64,000 nt of DNA from Marasmius tenuissimus (Eukaryota > Basidiomycota > Agaricomycetes > Agaricales > Marasmiaceae), in the NCBI GenBank assembly GCA_029532415.1, contig JAQOTA010000060.1, positions 2,790,001 to 2,854,000 of the forward strand, read 5' to 3'. The translations under genes were made by a program, and so were the position numbers. Position 1 is the stretch's first letter. Each line of letters opens with the position of its first letter. Below are positions 1 through 11,882 of the stretch, in pieces. The notes under the pieces are model-generated. The model was given only the letters and a program-made list of their open reading frames with translations. It ran no database searches and was not told the DNA's origin.

Positions 1-654
1 CTTCGATATGGAGTGCAGCTATTCCTGCTCTGATGTAAGTTTTGACAGTACGGGCAACGTTCGCCGGTCCTCCAAAGCTAAGTTCGAAAGAGGTAAATCG
101 TCCAAGCTGGCGCTACAATCAAATATGTGCTTACCCGGTATCAGCGTCAGCGATGACTGGGATGGAGGGACTCAGACTCGAAACCATTTGCCCGGCCTCG
201 GCGAAGTCGTTCAATGTCGCGATCGCCAAGTCAGGTTGGCCGAGCCGAGATGCTGTAGTAGCGGCCCCGCTGAATGATTATGAGCCCCCCATGCCAAGCT
301 TCATGCCAATAGAGTGTGCCTCACCTTTGATACAAGCAATCAAAACCAGCTTCAAGTGCGCAACGGGCACTGATACCGTCGCAAATACCAGGAGCGACCT
401 AACATGCGTCAGCCAATGAAAAAACTTATCCGCCACTGCAGCGAGGCTACACGTACAACGATACCGGGACGTGCGAGCAACTGACGAAGTCTCGTGGAAG
501 GGTTGGGAGACAGAGGTCCTTCCAAGTAGTTCTTGGGGTCCAAGCGTGGGTTGTAGTAGACTTCGGAGCTGGGAGGAGTCTCGCTGACGTGCTGAACCGT
601 TGAGGCGGGGGCAGAGTTTTCGGCGGCGGTATGGTAGTCTTGAGCTGGAGACAT
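1..654 (-). CDS. PEP mutase/isocitrate lyase superfamily enzyme, 5' part
   Basis: Four exons read from the ATG at 654: 654-457, 398-325, 269-135 and 77-1, joined in frame by short GT-AG introns; the gene leaves the window at its left edge. The spliced protein carries family hallmarks: RPGIV-VAPGICDGISAR near the start of the barrel, SGAATTASRLGQPDLA, then the metal/substrate segment ADADTGFGG and the AGIAALHIE strand. The family cleaves or forms C-C or P-C bonds on small oxo-acids (for example oxaloacetate hydrolase, methylisocitrate or dimethylmalate lyase, carboxy-PEP mutase). Which substrate applies cannot be told, because the specificity loop and the remaining barrel lie outside the window. 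No signal peptide is visible in the polar N-terminus, so a cytosolic or mitochondrial site is likely. A TATA-like site lies about 120 bp upstream. Confidence 0.88.
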
Positions 655-2884
655 CGTTGTTGGTAACGGTGGTAAAGGTGTTGGAATGAGGTTAAGTAAG
701 AGTTTCAGAGGTAGGAGGCAGAAACGACGTGGGAGTGTTCGTAAGGAATGGGACTCTCTTTAGGTTCTACTTAAATAGAAAGACTGAGAGTGAGAACGCT
801 CGACCGATACATTCAATCGAGAAGGGAGCCGACCGATAGATGAGGGTAGAACCGGAGCGACTCGAAGACATGAAGCCGCCGCCAAGAAAACGGCGATGAT
901 ACTGCGAGAGTCCCAGTGCGCCAGCTCACCCGCGTCAAAGAGTCGGCGAGAGCCACAATGAAGCCACGGAGATATCTTGGCTCAACGACGCCGATGCTTC
1001 AAAATCTCACGTCCCAAGAAGTGAATGGAACGATTGACAGAAAAAGCGATCTTATCCGTACAAATTTGATTACAGTTGGACCTGATGCCGTCAAAGAAGG
1101 TCTTATACTTTGGGAGGCCATAATTTTGCGTGGTATGACAGTATTTCTATAAGTCGAGACCCTCGGCGTGCGGACCTAAGTCGGCGTTAATCAGGAGTTC
1201 AACTTGCTCGACCAGTGGCGGTACCGTGCAAGGTGACCTTTGCTGACATGTCTCGGGAAGGTTCTTGAGAAACATCCGCGGTTCTGTTCTTCAAAAGTAT
1301 GGTTGTATGTAGCCTGTATTGCTTGTGTATTGCGCTGCGGACGTCACCGGAGAAGACGTATGGTAAACCCCATTTGCTATCGTGATTGGTGGCCTCAGTT
1401 CGTCGAGAGTGACAGAGCATATTTCTTGGGAGTCGAGTTAAGCGTTGAGGCTGCCTCTGTGGGTTGAAGCCATGTGATTTCTTGATAACGAGTTAGCTTG
1501 TGAAGAGCTGACAGATTGAACGACAAGATTGTGAAGCCCGGCATTTTCCTGGCCTGATACGGCGCTTCTTTCATCTGCTTGGCGCCTATCGTGTACTGCC
1601 ACTGTGCGACACTTTCTCCCACTGTGCCATGTGTCCATCCTCCCCTTCGAACCCTTCAAACGTTCGTACTCGGGATTTCCACAGTCTCAACTCTGGAAAT
1701 ACCTGTATGACCAATTCGGCGCCACAGTCGCTGCCACCAATGATTTACTTATAAGATTCACAGTCTAAGTCAGGATGCCCCTCCGAGTCTGGTCTTAAGT
1801 GTCCCACGGTTTTGAATACCAATCCCAAGAGCCTCAAACCGATGAGTCGGGGAGCACGACTTATTTCCGGGTTGGCGATTCTGAACAGTAACGACATATT
1901 CTCAGATCAGCATGCTCCACAGGGTATTCGTCTGCTATAGGCGTGTATTCCCTAGAGTCCTCCCCCCAGAGGGGCCCATAACATGGGCAAGTGCTCCAGT
2001 ACACTGCGATCGCGGTGAGTTAGCGGAGGTATGGCTCTTCATTCCTAGTCTCATGTAAACAGCCCGACGATCCTACCTGACGACTTGCAAGCGATGCGGT
2101 AGTGTGCAGTACTTCATTCAGAAGCATCTTCCGTAACCACAACATAAAATGTCGCGGTTTCGAAGTAGCATACCCATGCCGGGAGCTACAAGAACACACT
2201 TGTGTTCAGCACTCCCTTTTCGCATGTCAATTATCTCTCTTTTTACCTGTCCTCGCACATCCAGGATGCAATAGATATTGGGCATCTCGTCTATCTCCTG
2301 TATCTGGGACCGGCTCTTAGTCATTCTCACGCAACTTTGAGAACCAGCTATCTCAAATCTCTGAGTCGGAATCTTTCACTCAATCCATAAGGGTGGCTGG
2401 CAAAACGTATCACCCCAGCTGCCAGAAGCAGCTATTATAAGAATCACTCAATAAGTCCGTTGACGATCGGAGATTAATGTATCGTGTCATGAAATTGAAG
2501 GGTGGATGTAGCACGCTAATTCAAGATATGCGGGGTCAAGCTCAAGGTCAATTCGAGTCCCAGTGTCACCATGAGGGTTTTTAACTGTTTCGTTCGCAGA
2601 TAGTAACATACGTATCCAATAAGCTTACAAGGACGTAAATTACGGTATAAGTACTAGTAATATATGTACCTGTAGGACTGCAGTCCTTACCGCTGCAGAA
2701 TGCAATAGACGGTCACGGAAACGAATCTCCAATCCTGTTTGACGACGATCCAACCCCAAAGTCCCAAAATTACTCCCTTACGCTATGTACACCCTAAGTA
2801 CCCAAGATAAGTACAGACATGCCAGATATCCCCAAATGAAAGGCGAAAGCAATCAGGCAGTCCCAAACCTTCCTCCCTGTACGC
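655..2884. other. Intergenic region, no gene supported
   Basis: Only short unsupported open frames are present; the best is a 78-codon plus-strand frame at 916-1152 with no family match recognised and no flanking exons found. The right end is the 3' flank of the FAD oxidoreductase gene and holds a perfect 14-bp palindrome, AGGACTGCAGTCCT, at 2674-2687. Confidence 0.5.
771..777 (-). promoter_or_regulatory. TATA-like box of the PEP mutase-like gene
   Basis: TATTTAA on the minus strand, 117-123 bp upstream of the start codon at 654. The same heptamer occurs at a similar place upstream of the FAD oxidoreductase gene. Confidence 0.4.
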
Positions 2885-5865
2885 TCATTTCCCATCCTTG
2901 AGAACATTAAACGATGTCCTCGCATCCTGTGGCGATAATGGTTCCCGAGTCCTCGCCTCGACAAACTCTCCTTGGTCGTCCAAAGGCCAGAGAGAGTTCC
3001 GGAACACGTTGGTGGGGTCGTATTTCTGTTTGACTTCTTTCAGTCGGTTCCAGTTCTGCCCATAACATGAAATGGTGCGCTCGGGAGATTCGTGACGGCC
3101 AAGGAACTATCATGGGTGTTCAAAAAGCCGTAAGGAGGTTGCGCGTAAAAGAATAAACGGAAACTGACGCTCGGGAATGGCCCCCCAATGCTGACTGGTT
3201 TCAACGTATCCGAGATCCACTGTTTTCGGGAAATTGAGTACTAATACGGTTGGGGAAAGACCTAGATCACTTACCGACTCAGCTGTAGTAATGCACCTTG
3301 GGTCATTAACCCCCATATCCCACTGATGTAGTGCGGCGACCGTGAACGACGCTTCTCTTTGGGTTTTGGGTACACAGGTATCTTCAAAGTCAGCAATAGC
3401 TCCGCCGGCGAGCTCGAATAGCCAGGCTAGTAGGATTGGTTAGTAATGCATGAAGGGGAGATGATATTGAGAAACGGGCAATAAATGGCGTCAGGGAAAA
3501 GCGTTTAGAAGATTAAGGTGATCGCGGCTATGGAAAGGCAGACAAGGAGACGGGATAAAAGTAAATGAGGATTGAGGATTAAGACGTACTGCACCCTTCG
3601 GGAGTATCCGCAAACTCTGACACGGTCTTGTCGATGATCACGTCGGAAAGCGATGTAATAAGCGCGGACCTAAGATGAGAAGAGTCAATTCCACCAACCG
3701 CGACGGGTTGTGGAGTGGGATGAAACATGATCATGAGACTTCGCCTCTGGACAGAACGGGGTCGATTTTTGAACTCACCGGATAAACCATTGTCTACCAG
3801 CTATGTGTCAGAAAAAAACTGGGAGTGAGGGGTCACCGGTCCTTGAAGTCAATTTTTGAACATACCCTTTCCCCGCAAGACCTGCGCGACGCTATCTTGT
3901 TGATGGAGATAACTCTTCTCGTGAACATCATTCAATAGGTTCTTATCGCCCTCCCAAGAGGCCAGTGCCAAAAGATACTCTTGGCCCTTCTCCTTCGGGC
4001 CCACGTAGCACATCTGTATGACAACAAGCGAGTCTTTTCCTGGTGGACCAGCTGTCAAAAAGACATTTGCGTAGAGCTCCCGCGGAGCACCTTTGACACA
4101 GTCGCGGAAGTGCTTGATCAACGAGGATGCTGTGGCTTTGTGAAATCGGCTTGAGAGAAAGAAAGGGTGTTCGACGGTCAACACAAGAACAGAAAGGCCT
4201 AAATTCTGGACGTCTGTGACTTACTACAGCAGATTACCTGCGAACACCACCGGAACCGGATAAGCTTTGACCTTGTACCTAGTCGCAATACCAAACGCGG
4301 GTCCTGCTCCTCGCAAGGCCCAGAATAGGTCTGTGGGAATGGGGCGTAAAGCATCAGAAAGCCACGGAGATAGTCAGTATCAGGCATGAGAACGAATTAA
4401 TGGAGTTGCTTTGACCTGGATGCTCGTTCTCGTTCACTATGACGACCCTTCCATCGGCAAGAACCACTTCCGCTTCAACGAGGTTGTCGATACTCAAGCC
4501 GCGTAATCGACTCAGAAACCCAAATCCTCCCAACAGCATGATGGCGGAGCCAACGGGGTGCGCGGCGCTGATGTTGACGATATGATCAATAGAGGGCATC
4601 AATAATTTGGAGACGATGACACGTACGATGGAATATGGTATGGAATGCGATCCTCTTCACCCAGTATCGACCGACCAGGTAACGGGTTCCGCGACGTAAA
4701 GATATCAATCTCCTTCTGTCTCTTTCCAGCGCCAAAGGTGACATAGGCATGAGGGTGTAATGCCCGGGATTGTGAGGGCATACTACGGCTCGTCGAAGGG
4801 AGACTGGGATTCGGAACAATTGTACTGGGCCCAGCACCTTGGGGAACGGGATTGAAGGCACCGGGCCTCGCAAAGTTCGACTGAATCGTGGGGATGTCCT
4901 TGGTTGTACCATCCAGGTACCCGAAAGGGTCCGCGTTCAACGGTGCCCCGGAAGAATGGGTTTTGTGAGACGTTCGTAAAGTGTGAGAGCTTGAGTCGGA
5001 GTCACTGCTAGTACGGCTCGTTGAAGCTGAAGACGAAGCTGAATGTCCATTTCCATTGCTATTGCCGTGACCATTGCCAATGCCATCAGGAGTGAGCGAA
5101 GCTGAGCTAGTTCCTGAGCCATTTCCTAAACTCGGACGCGTAGCATCTCCATCCACATTCCCATCTGACGTATACGAAGACGAACCGACGACGTAGGTGG
5201 TCTCTGTGAGTCTTCGCCTGACTATGTGTGGGGAGTCGTCACCGTTGAGGAATGCTGCAGCCGATGGGGAGTCTGAATCGTATTTTCGCAGTTCGCCATC
5301 TTCTTCTCTTCGCCTTTTCCCAGGTAGACGGCTCGCTGGTGTTGTGTCACCATCCGTCATAGGCCGTTTTCCTTTGCTGTTTGACGTAGGCATGCTTCGT
5401 AGGCCGGTGTAAGACCCATCCTCCCTCGGTAACTCGATATCGAGCTCGACCAACCGGCTCAAGTCGATAACAATGTCACCTCCAACAGCCCATCCAGCAG
5501 TCCCAAAACCACCTGCTTTGACTGAAAGCGAGAAGGAATGCTTGGAACAGAACATGACGATCCTGAAGCAAGTCGCAAATGAGATGACGATAATTGTTGG
5601 AGAAAGGGAGAAACTTGCTGACTTGCTGACGTCTTCAGCATCCAAAGGACAAGTCACGGCTTTTGCAGGAGACTGAACATTCCCGTTGAACATTGCGACG
5701 TACTCGGAGAAGCTAAACAGCGTTGCTCAATACTCGACCATGGAGATAGACATATCGCACTCACTTTGTGTCATCTCTGGGATAGACATGACCTTTGATT
5801 GCGTTTGAAAGCTCCTTGACCAGTTCTGGTGGGATAGCGTACTGCAGGACGGGTTTTGAGGACAT
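2885..5865 (-). CDS. Berberine-bridge-type FAD-linked oxidoreductase with a large low-complexity insertion
   Basis: Eleven exons keep one frame: 5865-5765, 5712-5623, 5562-4627, 4567-4416, 4330-4225, 4149-3866, 3800-3779, 3669-3590, 3426-3275, 3219-3169, 3106-2885, giving about 731 residues. The FAD-binding type 4 domain is seen in VKAGGFGTAGWAVGGD (about residues 78-93), AAHPVGSAIMLLGGFGFLSR, the SIDNLVEAEVVLADG strand and DLFWALRGAGPAFGIAT. The C-terminus has the BBE signature YGQNWNRLKEVKQKYDP followed by NVFRNSL. The family oxidises alcohols, sugars or alkaloid-like substrates with bound FAD. Two oddities: about 215 Ser/Gly/Asn-rich residues (about 115-330) interrupt the FAD domain inside exon 3, and the position that is usually the flavin-linking His (GGH) is Phe (GGF). 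No signal peptide is visible, unlike many secreted fungal relatives. The intron after exon 10 has a weak GTCAGT donor, accepted because the frame and BBE motif continue across it. Confidence 0.88.
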
Positions 5866-7368
5866 GGGACTTTGTAGAAGACGTTGGGTGACATACAAAC
5901 ACAAGGGTCTTTAAATAGAGCACGCGGTGATGGTGGGATCCACAACCTATGTATTCTCTGTCACGAGAAACTGAAGGGATTTCGGCAATCTCACCGAGAC
6001 AGATCTATTCAAAGCGCGGCGACAGCGCACAACATACATGCACGACATAAACACTATAGTTTGTATACCATTTTTATGTGCTAAAACCTTCATTTGAAAT
6101 GCCCTGAGGCTGCCAAACATGCCTTTAGCTTTACGTGCGACGCGGCGGGTACCTACACCCGCCAGGGCACAATATCAAGTCATAGGAACAGTATCTTTGA
6201 TACTGAACATACCGAACCTACAATATCTATGTATCCTTACGAAGTCTGAGCACATTCTGCCAGCTTTGCCGTAGTACGGAAATATTTGGCGTTTCCTAAC
6301 ATTCCCCTCCCCCAATCCACTGCGGGTTCGTGGGCGATGAAGCTGAAGCATTGAAGTAGCCGAGCATTCAACGTCGACATCCTATTCGACGCTTGAAAGT
6401 CTTCAAGCTGGTTAGATACGGCGCGAAAAGTTTCGAGAGATCGAGTGGCGTTTCCCCAAGCACTGTGGTTCAGAACGGAGAAGTAGAGGAACCAAGGCTA
6501 GCAAAGGAGCATTACGGAAGCGGTATAACAAGCTTAATTGGCACTCACGAATACTCGTTTCGTGCGCCAATAACCTCTGTTGTAACACGTTTTTCCGCAG
6601 CCCTCTGATGAGGAGTGACTCATGAGAACGGTGCGGAATGGAACAATTCTCTAAACATATGTAGTAAGATTCAGTAATGGGATGCGTAGCTCCGGGTGTA
6701 CACGCAAATCCACAGTCTTTGCGAAGCGGTGGGAAAGGGTGACCGCATGGTGAATTTGGGGAGGGGGACTTGCGTTTATCAAAGTGGGGAATTCGGAAGT
6801 TTCGAATCGACGTCGGGACCGTGAGAGGGACGCCCGACGATTGCTTTGGCCCTAAGAGGCTCGTTTTGAATCTGAGGACGGGGACGGGGACATATAAATC
6901 ACACACCCAGATATTGGCACCGATCCTTCAAATAGGTAGTTCAGGGCGGGAGTTCAGCTTTCAATGCAACACCTCAGGGTCTCAATTCTGCCAAGGGCCA
7001 GGTGCAGAGAGAGAGGGGGGAGGGGAGAGGAAGGTCTGGGAAGAACAATAGACTAACGAACGTGCCAGGACGAGAAATTTAAGTGCTTGAGACCTTTACG
7101 AGTCCTTCCAGAGGCTGCCAGCACAAGCAGTAGCGAATCAGCTCTGTCAGTAAAGTCTCCATGGTCTGTAGACTGTGGGGCGTCTCCAGTCAGCTTCTTC
7201 AGGGAAGCCCATTGCTGAATCGCACCTGCAATATTGCTATCACATAATCACTTTCACAAGCCATCTTAGTGTGGTGGTTGTCGCGCCTTCCCCTGGTTAT
7301 ATGCAGTTAGGAAGCTTTTTGGAGGTGGCAGCAGTCCATTTTAGCTTCTGTTGGCTCCTCGGCTCCAA
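5866..7368. other. Intergenic region upstream of the FAD oxidoreductase
   Basis: No convincing exon set was found. A perfect inverted repeat, GGCGGGT-6 nt-ACCCGCC, lies at 6144-6163, about 280 bp upstream of the FAD gene start. A 164-codon open frame exists on the minus strand at 6412-6906 but has no recognisable motif and a biased Pro/Leu/Arg composition, so it is not called. Confidence 0.45.
5911..5917 (-). promoter_or_regulatory. TATA-like box of the FAD oxidoreductase gene
   Basis: TATTTAA on the minus strand, about 50 bp upstream of the start codon at 5865. Confidence 0.4.
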
Positions 7369-7551
7369 ATGACGCCTCCGACTGAATTTGAGGAACTCTA
7401 TGCCCAGCTTCTTGAGCAGTCCGACTCGGAGGTTCAGTAGAGATTGGACAAGTCAGGTATCAATACGTTGAACCAGTGCGACGAAGATATAAAGCCACGC
7501 GTGTGGGTGGCGGTTGGGACCATATTTGAACGTTTGAATGATGGGGCCTGA
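7369..7551 (+). pseudogene. Small acidic open frame interrupted by one TAG
   Basis: A single frame from the ATG at 7369 to the TGA at 7549-7551 would encode about 60 residues. It is broken once by TAG at 7438-7440, directly after the EQSDSEVQ segment. Both halves look protein-like: an acidic helix (EFEELYAQLLEQSDSE), then LNQCDEDIKPRVWVAVGTIF. No family is recognised. It may be a decayed gene, an exon pair whose introns I cannot place, or chance. Confidence 0.25.
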
Positions 7552-8379
7552 ACTGGTAAATCATGCGTCCGCGCAAAGGTAGCAACGCGGGAAGAATGTG
7601 GCAGGCTGAACATGGAGCCGTACCGAGAAGATGAATCTAGTCAACTTCATTTTGTTGCTGAATACGAGTTCACATACCGGCTTTTCAACACTGTACCTCA
7701 AAGCCTCTTTTCCTTTCTTTTCCACTGGAAGGTGGTGACCGCGTCGGTTGATGCTGAAGACCTTCACATACGAAATTCAAACTCAAATTCTAAGGACCTA
7801 GGTTAGGTTTACCTGCCACGGGAGTTGCTCCGGCCAAGTTCGGTCCGTCACCCGTGCCACTTTGTTCATCAAAATTTCTTCTCACGAGCTTTTTGTTCTT
7901 CGCATCGGACAAAAGACAAGGTAAGGATCATTTAGACTAGACTTTTCATCATTCTTCGTACAAAATGCAGAGTCAAGTCCACGAATCAACGAGCAGCTTG
8001 CTCGCTTAAGATCTCCGCCAGGAGATGATGGTTAATAGCAACTCCCTGAAGGCACGAATTCGCTAACATGCTCCATTCCTCTTCGTTCCTTCATTTTGTG
8101 GAGACCTATTCGGTAGACTCGGTATCTCTGACTGCAGCTGTACCGAAATGAAGCACAAACGATGTCAGGTGCCGGATCAGCGCCAACGTCGATAGGGTCG
8201 ATAGGGGGAGACATCCTTCATATAAACTACGATGACGGTGGTGGCCCCCCCAAAACTCCAACGTGCCTACAAAAGTTCGGCCAAGTCGCAGTGCATTCGC
8301 ATTAGCTCCCTTGCCTTCTCCCCTCACCTTCTTCTCTTGCATTTGCTCTTCGTTTGACTGCACAGACCCGGAAGACGTT
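7552..8379. other. Intergenic region and F-box gene promoter
   Basis: No gene is supported. TATAAAC at 8221-8227 on the plus strand lies about 155 bp before the F-box start codon and is a reasonable TATA box. The 65-codon plus-strand frame at 7612-7806 has no recognisable feature. Confidence 0.4.
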
Positions 8380-9716
8380 ATGGCAGCCACTGCACACGTA
8401 CCGGCGGAACTCATCGACCTGATCCTAGCCAGCTTGCGTGTTTCGGCTGCCCACCACCTCACAGCGTGCGCCCTTGTCTGCAAGTCGTGGCTATCACTCG
8501 CAAGGTATCATCTCTATCGGATCGTGGACTTGAGGGGCTTACCAGACGCGGCCCACCGCATCACGAGGTTCAAACACACCCTGGAATCTTCCCCTTTCAT
8601 ATCCGACCTCGTATGCGAGTTCAACATTGACGCTGGCTATATCGGAGGTTCAGGATTCGCCTCCGCTTTGCCATTCAGGTTCCTTCGCAAACTATTGATA
8701 GAATCCGTATCGTCGGAGGACATGAAGATGCTCGCAGATGCAATCCAACCTTCTCTACTCTCTTTGAAGCATCTAGAAATCGATGGGAGTAGTTCTGTCT
8801 CCGGATACGACCTCGTTCAAATGATTACAGCTATCTCCAACATTCAGTCGCTACGACACCTATCTCTATCCGTTCCCATTGTGAAGGAAGCTCCGTCCGG
8901 CTCATATACTCTCACTGACTCATCCATTGAGAATTCCCGTCCCCGCCTCATCTCTCTGGATATTGGTCGTTCCTCACAACTAATGAATATCAATCATACC
9001 TCTTCCGATCCTCTAGAAGGCCTCTCGGTTCCATTTGATTTGAGTGGACTCCGGTCCTTCACCATCGACGACAAACCCGAGAGCCAGACAATTGTATCCC
9101 AACTATGGGGTACTTTGGAGGAGTTTGTCGTCGTTCAATCTCTTCCGCTGCTATACGCGCATCAAGGTAAGCCACCTCAATCTGTCTGGTTAACCCCCAG
9201 TGATGCAATGTTCTCACAATATTGCGGATGCTACAGACATACCGCGTTCTCCTCTCGTCGAATGCCACTCGTTGCGACATTTGTGGATCGACATACCTCC
9301 GTGGATTCACATGGAGATCCTATTCCAACTGGTCTGCCCTGTTTTGGAGAGGGTTACGCTGACTTGCAGCCAGGCGGTGCGGGACTCCATATACATGTCG
9401 CTCCGGCCTCAGAACCTCTCACAATGGAAAGCCCTTGATGAGAGGCTCGTGGATCTGACCCGCAAGACGCAATTGCGCGAGGTCACTGTGGCCGAAATAC
9501 TTAAGGAGGCGCACTGCGACGCTAGAGAGGTCGCAGTACCGCCGACTTGTGAGAGGTTCCGACGGATGTTGCCCAAGTCGTCTTTGAAGAAGTTGTTACA
9601 TTTCGAGGTTTATCGAACAAGGTATGGTCACTACCTCCGTTCTGGTCGCGTGAACTCATCAATGTGCACACTGTAGAAACGAAGCCGAGGCGGAGAGGAG
9701 GTTGATACATAAGTGA
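8380..9716 (+). CDS. F-box protein
   Basis: Three exons, 8380-9166, 9237-9621 and 9677-9716, join in phase to about 403 residues. The start at 8380 is chosen because the F-box follows immediately: VPAELIDLILASLR, then CALVCKSWLSLARYHLYR (about residues 6-47), the usual Leu/Pro-Leu/Trp pattern of the Skp1-binding helix bundle. The remaining residues alternate short hydrophobic strands (LRKLLIESV, LKHLEIDG, LRHLSLSV, LISLDIG), as in leucine-rich-repeat-like substrate domains of basidiomycete F-box proteins. The expected role is substrate receptor of an SCF ubiquitin ligase; the substrate is unknown. The last intron (9622-9676) is inferred from a GTATGG donor and CTGTAG acceptor; if it were retained the protein would end about 6 residues later with a different tail. 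Confidence 0.85.
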
Positions 9717-9852
9717 TAGCAATGCCGATTCCAATCTAATGAAATATGTAATACATAGTATGGTATAACTGTTGTAATGGTATACTGAATGATGCTCGAT
9801 GTCATCAAGTATCCGATGAAGACGAAGTTTCGTCGATACAAGTGCATCCATT

Positions 9853-10890
9853 CTAGGGCTTGGAGGGCCTCGTTACTGTGTTCAGATTGAATTTAACTGT
9901 CCTGTCCTGTTCATCCATCCTCCCACGTAATTGTTTAAGACGCGCCGTTGCTAGGGATTCGTATGGACAGTCAGCCGCCGCGTTCACTAGAACTACGAGG
10001 GATGATAGTGATAGAAAACTCACCCCAATCAAGGAGGCCTCGTTCGTCAAATATATCTCGTTCATCGACGATAGCTCGGTCATCAAGGCGAGGTTGGGCT
10101 TTGAGGAGCGCTTCTCTGTCTGGGGTTGGAATCTTTAGTGCTCCCCTCAAGCTACGCAACGCCATGGATTTCGAAGCCATCCCGCCGTGCGGCGGAGACA
10201 GTTCGTTGAAAAGCTCACTTCCAACTTCCGAGTCTGGCTCGTCCGTTATGATATCGTAAAAGTTCATGAGCTTTACCACTGAGATTCAGCATGGAGGATC
10301 AGCAGATGTTTTTGGGGATTTCACCATACCGAGCACGGCACTCACGCGTTTCCAATAACCTGACGAATTCTATGACTTCCCCATCTGCAGACAAGTTTCG
10401 GTGGCGTACAAAGGACGTTGTTTCTGCGCTCCTTGGTTGTAAAAGGGTGTTCTCCATGCGGAGATACACCGTATAAACGTCGTTGGAATCGGCTAGCAGA
10501 GAACGGTATTTACTAGCCAGATTCTCAGAACAGGGGTTCGAGTCGGGAGCGGTGTCACCACCTGGATCGATTCCAAGTGCTTTGCTTTTGAGAAACCTGA
10601 TAGTATCGTCTATGTCTGAGCTATCTGTAGGCAAGTTGAGTTAGGGGAGGCGTGGCGGCCTGGAACTACTTGTTTCGTACCAGCAGTGAGCGGCATGCCC
10701 TTCGAACGATACATTGACCTGATGCGATTCGCTGAAACGAGACATTAATGTTTCAGCTTCCAAACTCGATTGAAGGAGTTTTGATAGGTTTCTTACCATA
10801 CTTCAAGACGTCGTCGTCAGTAAACGTTTTATTTTGCTCTTTCGGGGCGACAAGTTGTGATATGACTCTTCTGAGTTCGTGAATACTCAT
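9853..10890 (-). CDS. Unrecognised 258-residue protein
   Basis: Five exons, 10890-10797, 10731-10681, 10624-10346, 10278-10024 and 9950-9853, join in phase with canonical introns and end at TAG 9855-9853. No family is recognised. The sequence is polar and charged, largely helical in appearance, begins MSIHELRRVISQLVAP and has an acidic/basic repeat region (DDRAIVDERDIFDERG) near residues 210-225. No signal peptide or membrane segment is seen. It converges with the F-box gene, whose stop codon is only about 135 bp away. A TATAAAG lies about 65 bp upstream of the start, which supports the chosen ATG. Confidence rests on five consistent splice junctions rather than on homology. Confidence 0.72.
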
Positions 10891-10953
10891 CGTGGATTAA
10901 GTAGTGAGGTTGGGGGTGGGGGGAATGAAGAAGCAATGCCACAATGGCTCAGT

Positions 10954-10960
10954 CTTTATA
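10954..10960 (-). promoter_or_regulatory. TATA box of the 258-residue protein gene
   Basis: TATAAAG on the minus strand, 64-70 bp upstream of the start codon at 10890. Confidence 0.45.
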
Positions 10961-11882
10961 CTTGTGTACTACGGATCGTGGCGGATAATAAACCGTCCCC
11001 ACGCTCCCTGAGTCGAGCGCATTGCCACAATCGGAGGAAGAGAACAATACAATAGGGCTGTCGATCCCAGGTGGACTCATTTCGCCCATCCGTTGGACCT
11101 ACATTGCCATTGTTCTCTTCATTCGTTGCCAGGTTAGAAAGGAGATGTTAACGACGATAGTCCTTATTGGGATTTTGAATCTGAAAGAGCTGACAGTCTT
11201 GACATTGGACTCCCAGGAAACTTGTCGGTGCGTCGAGCGCCCAGTACAGCCTCGAAAGGGTGCGCACTACGCAGTTCCCGCGCAGTCGCTGCCGCTGCCA
11301 ACCAACCCGTTCTCGCCGACGGACATCGATTTTGCGAGGGCTTGATAGATGAAGCCCAGAAAGATGAACCGCGGGGCTGTCCTTTGGGCTCTGTTGTGAA
11401 TGCCCAATGCGTGCTGCCAAGCAGGTGCCAGGGTCAGAGGGCCAAAGAAATCGAGCATGCCACAGTCTTTTTGGTTTTCTGACGACCATCATATAAACGC
11501 TGTTAGATAGGACCGCTCGCAGCTATCTTTGAAAATACATGGTACTGTACCTGCTCATTACAGAATGGCTTGTATTCTCGTGAACGGTTGTGAGACGTGA
11601 TGTTGACTTGTGTGATGACACAAACGCGGCTCCCCATTGATTTTTTGAGTGAATCGCAGCGTAGGGAGGTCACAGCAATCGGGTCCAAATGATTAGCCCT
11701 GGACAGGTGACAAACAGGTTGAGGAACTGGGTAAATAGCCGTACTAGACTGTGGAGGAGGGAGAAGTTAGCGTGGGAAAGCTTAACGCCCCATCCGATCT
11801 TATCTTATCTCGCAGTGACGACGCCAGTGACGGCACCTTCGAAGACTACGGACGTTGAATTCGAACACCTCCAATAACCACC
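10961..11882. other. Divergent intergenic region
   Basis: It lies between the minus-strand 258-residue protein gene and the plus-strand saccharopine-dehydrogenase-like gene. No exon set was found; overlapping short frames at 11022-11492 occur on both strands with no recognisable motif. Two GATA-type cores (CTTATC) occur at about 11801-11812, shortly before the downstream gene. Confidence 0.4.

Noticed and set aside
6412..6906. 164-codon minus-strand open frame
   Set aside because: Composition and lack of any recognisable segment suggest a chance frame; no splice partners found.
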